Source: Mucilaginibacter jinjuensis (GTDB taxonomy: Bacteria; Bacteroidota; Bacteroidia; Sphingobacteriales; Sphingobacteriaceae). Taken from it: a stretch of 64,000 nucleotides of DNA. Positions within the stretch are counted from its first letter, which is position 1, and every line of letters begins with the position of its first letter. A program made the translations under genes and the position numbers. This document shows, in pieces, positions 60,961 through 64,000 of the stretch. Under the pieces are notes generated by a model. That model was given only the letters and a program-made list of their open reading frames with translations, was not told where the DNA came from and ran no database searches. The stretch covers positions 620,001-684,000 of the forward strand of contig NZ_CP117167.1 in the NCBI RefSeq assembly GCF_028596025.1, in the 5' to 3' direction.

Positions 60961-61509
60961 TTAAAACGGACTCACAAAATCCTCAAATTTCGGCAATACC
61001 TCATCTTTTGGTGAAAGTAATACCTCTGTATCTGCAATACCCCAGCCGATGCCCAATGATGGGTCGTTCCAGATCACACCTATTTCTGATGCTTTATCGT
61101 AGAAGTTGGTTACCTTGTAGGTAAAAATGGTATTGTCTTCCAATGTTACAAAACCGTGTAGAAAGCCCGGGGGGATCCAAAACTGTTTGTTGTTTTCGCC
61201 ACTTAATTCGGCAGTGATATGCTGGCCATAGGTAGGTGAGCTTTTACGGATATCAACCGCTACATCCAATACCCTGCCCTGTAATACGCGCACCAGTTTG
61301 CCTTGAGCAAATGGATTGGCCTGGCCATGCAAGCCGCGTAATGCCCCTTTGTGCGAGAATGATTGGTTATCCTGTACAAAATCAACATCGATACCTGCTT
61401 CTGCAAATTTCTTTTTGTTGTAGCTTTCAAAAAAGTAGCCGCGATCATCAGGGAAAATGCGCGGTTCTAATATCAGTAAACCTTCTATGTGGGTAGTGGT
61501 AACGTTCAT
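60961..61509 (-). CDS. rfbC: dTDP-4-dehydrorhamnose 3,5-epimerase
   Basis: Third enzyme of dTDP-L-rhamnose synthesis, here 182 residues, as in other RfbC/RmlC. The cupin fold is seen with FPDDRGYFFESYNKKKF, the conserved catalytic region FVQDNQSFSHKGALRGLHGQ (His62 region), DVAVDIRKSSPTYGQ and IPPGFLHGFVTLED. Cytoplasmic. No other rhamnose genes are in the window; it is in a leftward operon with a DUF4286 gene 7 bp upstream. Confidence 0.96.
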   Translation of the reverse strand: MNVTTTHIEGLLILEPRIFPDDRGYFFESYNKKKFAEAGIDVDFVQDNQSFSHKGALRGLHGQANPFAQGKLVRVLQGRVLDVAVDIRKSSPTYGQHITAELSGENNKQFWIPPGFLHGFVTLEDNTIFTYKVTNFYDKASEIGVIWNDPSLGIGWGIADTEVLLSPKDEVLPKFEDFVSPF

Positions 61510-61516
61510 TGCTTGG

Positions 61517-61816
61517 TTATATTTTTTCCATTAGTGTGTTAAACAGCACAAACTTGTTTTCAAATTGCGCATTATGGTCAATATGAATTGGGTTCATGTG
61601 GTACAGCATAAAATGCTCATACTTACTTACGTCATCCGTTAAATATTGGATGCAATAAGTTACACCTTCGTTAGGCGAATTAAGCACTTTAAGTATCTGG
61701 AAGGATTGAAAATCGCCGGTGGCAATAATGTTGGCAATGTGGTTTGCCTTTACCCATGCCAGCCATTGCTCATGCACAGCTTCGTCAACCACAAAAGTTT
61801 CGTTATAAATGATCAT
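61517..61816 (-). CDS. DUF4286 family protein
   Basis: A 99-residue cytoplasmic protein with DUF4286 features (MIIYNETFVVDEAVHEQWLA, YCIQYLTDDVSKYEHF). Ferredoxin-like small-domain length; function unknown. It sits between the TPR gene (17 bp) and rfbC (7 bp), so cotranscription is likely. ATG at 61816. Confidence 0.88.
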   Translation of the reverse strand: MIIYNETFVVDEAVHEQWLAWVKANHIANIIATGDFQSFQILKVLNSPNEGVTYCIQYLTDDVSKYEHFMLYHMNPIHIDHNAQFENKFVLFNTLMEKI

Positions 61817-61833
61817 CAGTACAAAAATATAAA

Positions 61834-63648
61834 TTAAGACGAACTGTCGGGCTTATCTCCCCGTAATAATCTGAAACGTTTACGGGCCTCGTTAATCCAC
61901 AGGCTGCCGGGGTAATCGGTAATAATTTTCTGATAATAAGTTTTGGCCTGTACTTTATCGTTCAGCTGGTTTTCATAAATATCGCCCAGCATGTAAACAG
62001 CGTCATCGGCCCAGAGGTCAAACTTATGGTCTTCGGCAATTTGCTTGAGTGCAGTAACTGCGGTAGGGTAATCTTTTCGTTGGATGTAGATCCGTGCTTT
62101 GGCCATCAGTATATCATCGGCCAGTGAATTGCCGGAATATTTTTTATCGATGCTATCTAATGTCGTCAATGCTTTTTCCTGCTGTTCCTTAAAAATCCAC
62201 AGATCGGCACGGGCATACATGCGTAAGGCATTACCTGTAGTATCAAAAGTGGTATTATCCGTGATCATGAGCGACAGGTTAAGCGCATCATTGGCAATCA
62301 GCTGTGAGGTAGCTGCTTTTAATACATCCAGCTGGCCTTTTGCCCAGGTAAAATCGCCCGTGTAATAAGCAAGCTTGGCATTTCTAAAGGTAGCATCCTG
62401 CCCAATTGGTGTGCCCGGATTAGCTTTCTCAACCTGGCTGTATACCAATGTAGCTTCCCAGGGTTGGTTGTCCATCAGATAAATATCGCCCAGATCAAGC
62501 TTGCATGCAGACAGCAATTGCGGGCGAAGATTAGGCAGGTTAATAGTTTCCTGCAGCAGCTTCTGTGCATCTTTATATTTATGCAGTTTAAAGGCTTGCA
62601 GGTTGGCCATTCGCTGCATGGCAAAAGCAGTGCTGGCGTTTCGTCCAAATTCTTGCAACAGGTTGGCATAATCTTGTTCGAGGCCTAACAGATCGGCATT
62701 GGTGTATTTGCCCGAGGTTATCTTCAGGTTTTTAACATCAATCAAATCAATTTTTGATGGGATGTAGTAAGGGTCTTCCTTAGTGCCTTTCTCAATGATG
62801 AAGTTATATCCACGGATGGCCTCGTCATAAGCACCATCGCCGGTAAGGGTTCGGCAGAGCTCGTAAATACTGCTGCCTTTATCGTCGCGCCTGCGGCTGA
62901 GCGCCAGTGCCTGGTTAAGCGCCTGGTCATATTGCTTTTGCTGCATATATTGCCAGGTAAGCAAATCGGCATAAATAGTAACCTCCGGTTGTTTCTGGAT
63001 GCGTTTCAGCAGTTCGAACTTCAGCACATTATAATCACCTTCACCTTCATAAACAGTGGCAAAAATGTTTTCGGCCTGGTTTAAGTAGCCGGGGTTAGCG
63101 GGTAAAAAATTGAGATACTCATTGGTTAAACCTTCCTTATCGCGTTTGTAGCGGTAAAGGTTAATAAGTTCCATCGTATACAGCTGGTCATTATGCAACA
63201 GTTTACGGCCTTGTAAAAATATCTTGATGGCATACTCCGCATTCTCGGCCTGGTAAAACTCGGCGGCAAGGCTGCTGATGAGCGACTGGTCGGGCGGCAG
63301 GTTTTTAATAAGATTATCATAAACCTCATCGGCTTTAGCAGTGTTACCTTGTTCGCGGTAAATGCGGCCGAGCACTACAGTGTACTGATAATCTGTGGGA
63401 TGTTTTTTTTGAAGCTTTTTGGTGATATTTTCGGCCTCGTCGAACTTTTTTAAACTGATGAGGCTGTTTACATAATAGCTGTAATAGTTCTCATTATCCT
63501 GTTTGTAAAGTTTTTGATAGATATCGAACGCTTTTTGCTGTTCGCCGTTAAGGTTATATTGCTGGGCCAGCTGTAAATCGCCGGTTTGTGCAAGTACCTT
63601 TAGGCAGGTAAGCAGGCTGAGGGCTATTAATGCGTAAAATCGCTTCAT
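61834..63648 (-). CDS. Exported TPR-repeat protein
   Basis: A 604-residue exported protein using the ATG at 63648 (signal MKRFYALIALSLLTCLKVLAQ). The rest is a solenoid of TPR units, e.g. AQQYNLNGEQQKAFDIYQKL, EAENITKKLQKKHPTDYQ and VYMLGDIYENQLNDKVQAK, with a C-terminal run of TPRs and no enzymatic domain. Likely periplasmic scaffold; role not known. First gene of a leftward operon with DUF4286, rfbC and the EF-Tu-domain-2-like gene. A TATTTTTG element lies 6 bp upstream. Confidence 0.88.
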   Translation of the reverse strand: MKRFYALIALSLLTCLKVLAQTGDLQLAQQYNLNGEQQKAFDIYQKLYKQDNENYYSYYVNSLISLKKFDEAENITKKLQKKHPTDYQYTVVLGRIYREQGNTAKADEVYDNLIKNLPPDQSLISSLAAEFYQAENAEYAIKIFLQGRKLLHNDQLYTMELINLYRYKRDKEGLTNEYLNFLPANPGYLNQAENIFATVYEGEGDYNVLKFELLKRIQKQPEVTIYADLLTWQYMQQKQYDQALNQALALSRRRDDKGSSIYELCRTLTGDGAYDEAIRGYNFIIEKGTKEDPYYIPSKIDLIDVKNLKITSGKYTNADLLGLEQDYANLLQEFGRNASTAFAMQRMANLQAFKLHKYKDAQKLLQETINLPNLRPQLLSACKLDLGDIYLMDNQPWEATLVYSQVEKANPGTPIGQDATFRNAKLAYYTGDFTWAKGQLDVLKAATSQLIANDALNLSLMITDNTTFDTTGNALRMYARADLWIFKEQQEKALTTLDSIDKKYSGNSLADDILMAKARIYIQRKDYPTAVTALKQIAEDHKFDLWADDAVYMLGDIYENQLNDKVQAKTYYQKIITDYPGSLWINEARKRFRLLRGDKPDSSS

Positions 63649-63654
63649 TGCAAT

Positions 63655-63662
63655 CAAAAATA
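63655..63662 (-). promoter_or_regulatory. Possible promoter -7 element abutting the TPR gene
   Basis: Minus-strand TATTTTTG (63662-63655) matches TAnnTTTG only 6 bp before the ATG. The nearest TTG is 12 bp further, too close for the usual spacer, so support is weak. Confidence 0.35.
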
Positions 63663-63797
63663 CTTAATAAAATGCAATACATTCACCAGTAATTAATAAC
63701 GTTATAAACGGGTAAAATTGTAGTGACAATTTTGCAGCGATTAATTAAATTTACCTAATTTGACCTAATTGAATAAGAGCAGAGCCGGTAGTGCAAC

Positions 63798-64000
63798 ATG
63801 ATAAACCATTGTAAATTATTTTTTCTAAGCCTATTTATTGTCGCAATAAGCTCGTGCCATCAACAACAGGTTAGGCAAATACCCGTGCGTGATTTCTTTA
63901 AAACGCCCGAAGAAACCTACTTCAAGTTATCGCCAGATGGTAAGTATATTTCTTACTTAAAACCGTATAAAGAAAGGCAAAATCTATTCATTAAAACATT
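63798..64000 (+). CDS. S9-family peptidase (prolyl-oligopeptidase type), 3'-truncated by window
   Basis: Start of a gene that runs off the right edge; 67 codons visible. MINHCKLFFLSLFIVAISSC is a lipoprotein signal with lipobox ISSC. Then VRDFFKTPEETYFKLSPDGK is the opening of the beta-propeller of S9 dipeptidyl/acylaminoacyl peptidases (LSPDGKYISYL). The catalytic domain is outside. Divergent from the TPR gene with a 149-bp gap. Confidence 0.75.
   Translation, partial: MINHCKLFFLSLFIVAISSCHQQQVRQIPVRDFFKTPEETYFKLSPDGKYISYLKPYKERQNLFIKT

Overview
The window looks like chromosome of a Bacteroidota member, most likely a Sphingobacteriaceae relative such as Mucilaginibacter or Pedobacter. This is inferred, without a database search, from several traits: the alternative complex III plus cytochrome oxidase supercluster; promoters with a TAnnTTTG -7 element and few Shine-Dalgarno sequences; many DUF4369/TlpA, SirB1, DUF4286, DUF4846 and DUF3341 proteins; lipoproteins with an SCK-type lipobox; and a primase lacking its zinc ligands. 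No rRNA, tRNA, CRISPR array, transposase or phage gene was found.

Layout. 1-3.1 kb: end of a ClC channel, a universal stress protein and a SerB-type phosphatase fused to a remnant of phosphoglycerate dehydrogenase. 3.2-5.7 kb: an AT-rich accessory cassette of two genes, an ABC/AAA ATPase followed by a DUF4435 TOPRIM-like protein. It resembles the AriA/AriB pair of the PARIS anti-phage system and is bracketed by shared repeats; it is the best candidate for an unusual system here. 5.7-40.9 kb: mostly housekeeping genes (purD, secA, asnS, dnaG, yraN, pgi, prfB with its programmed frameshift) mixed with secreted and lipoprotein genes, paired TlpA-like thioredoxins, a Crp/Fnr regulator, an ECF sigma factor with a coupled membrane protein, peptidases, a SirB1-type protein, a BamA-like porin and a deoxyhypusine-synthase-like enzyme. 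41.0-57.8 kb: one long co-directional respiratory cluster, actABCDEF (quinol:cytochrome c oxidoreductase), then cytochrome c oxidase subunits II and I, heme A synthase, heme O synthase, two subunit III proteins, subunit IV, Sco, DUF420 and a small CxxC membrane protein. Together these carry electrons from menaquinol to oxygen and supply heme and copper to the oxidase. 57.8-64 kb: DUF983, DUF2461, an OmpA lipoprotein, a phosphoesterase, a leftward operon (TPR protein, DUF4286, rfbC, a small EF-Tu-domain-2-like protein) and the start of an S9 peptidase.

Intergenic DNA is unusually structured. At least five families of imperfect inverted repeats share GTCAT...ATGAC ends. Another repeat begins exactly at three stop codons. 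Several gaps are filled by short-period oligonucleotide repeats folded into long inverted repeats. Perfect palindromes of 43-52 bp act as likely terminators. A 1-kb gap at 38.8-39.8 kb holds a collection of these elements and no convincing gene.
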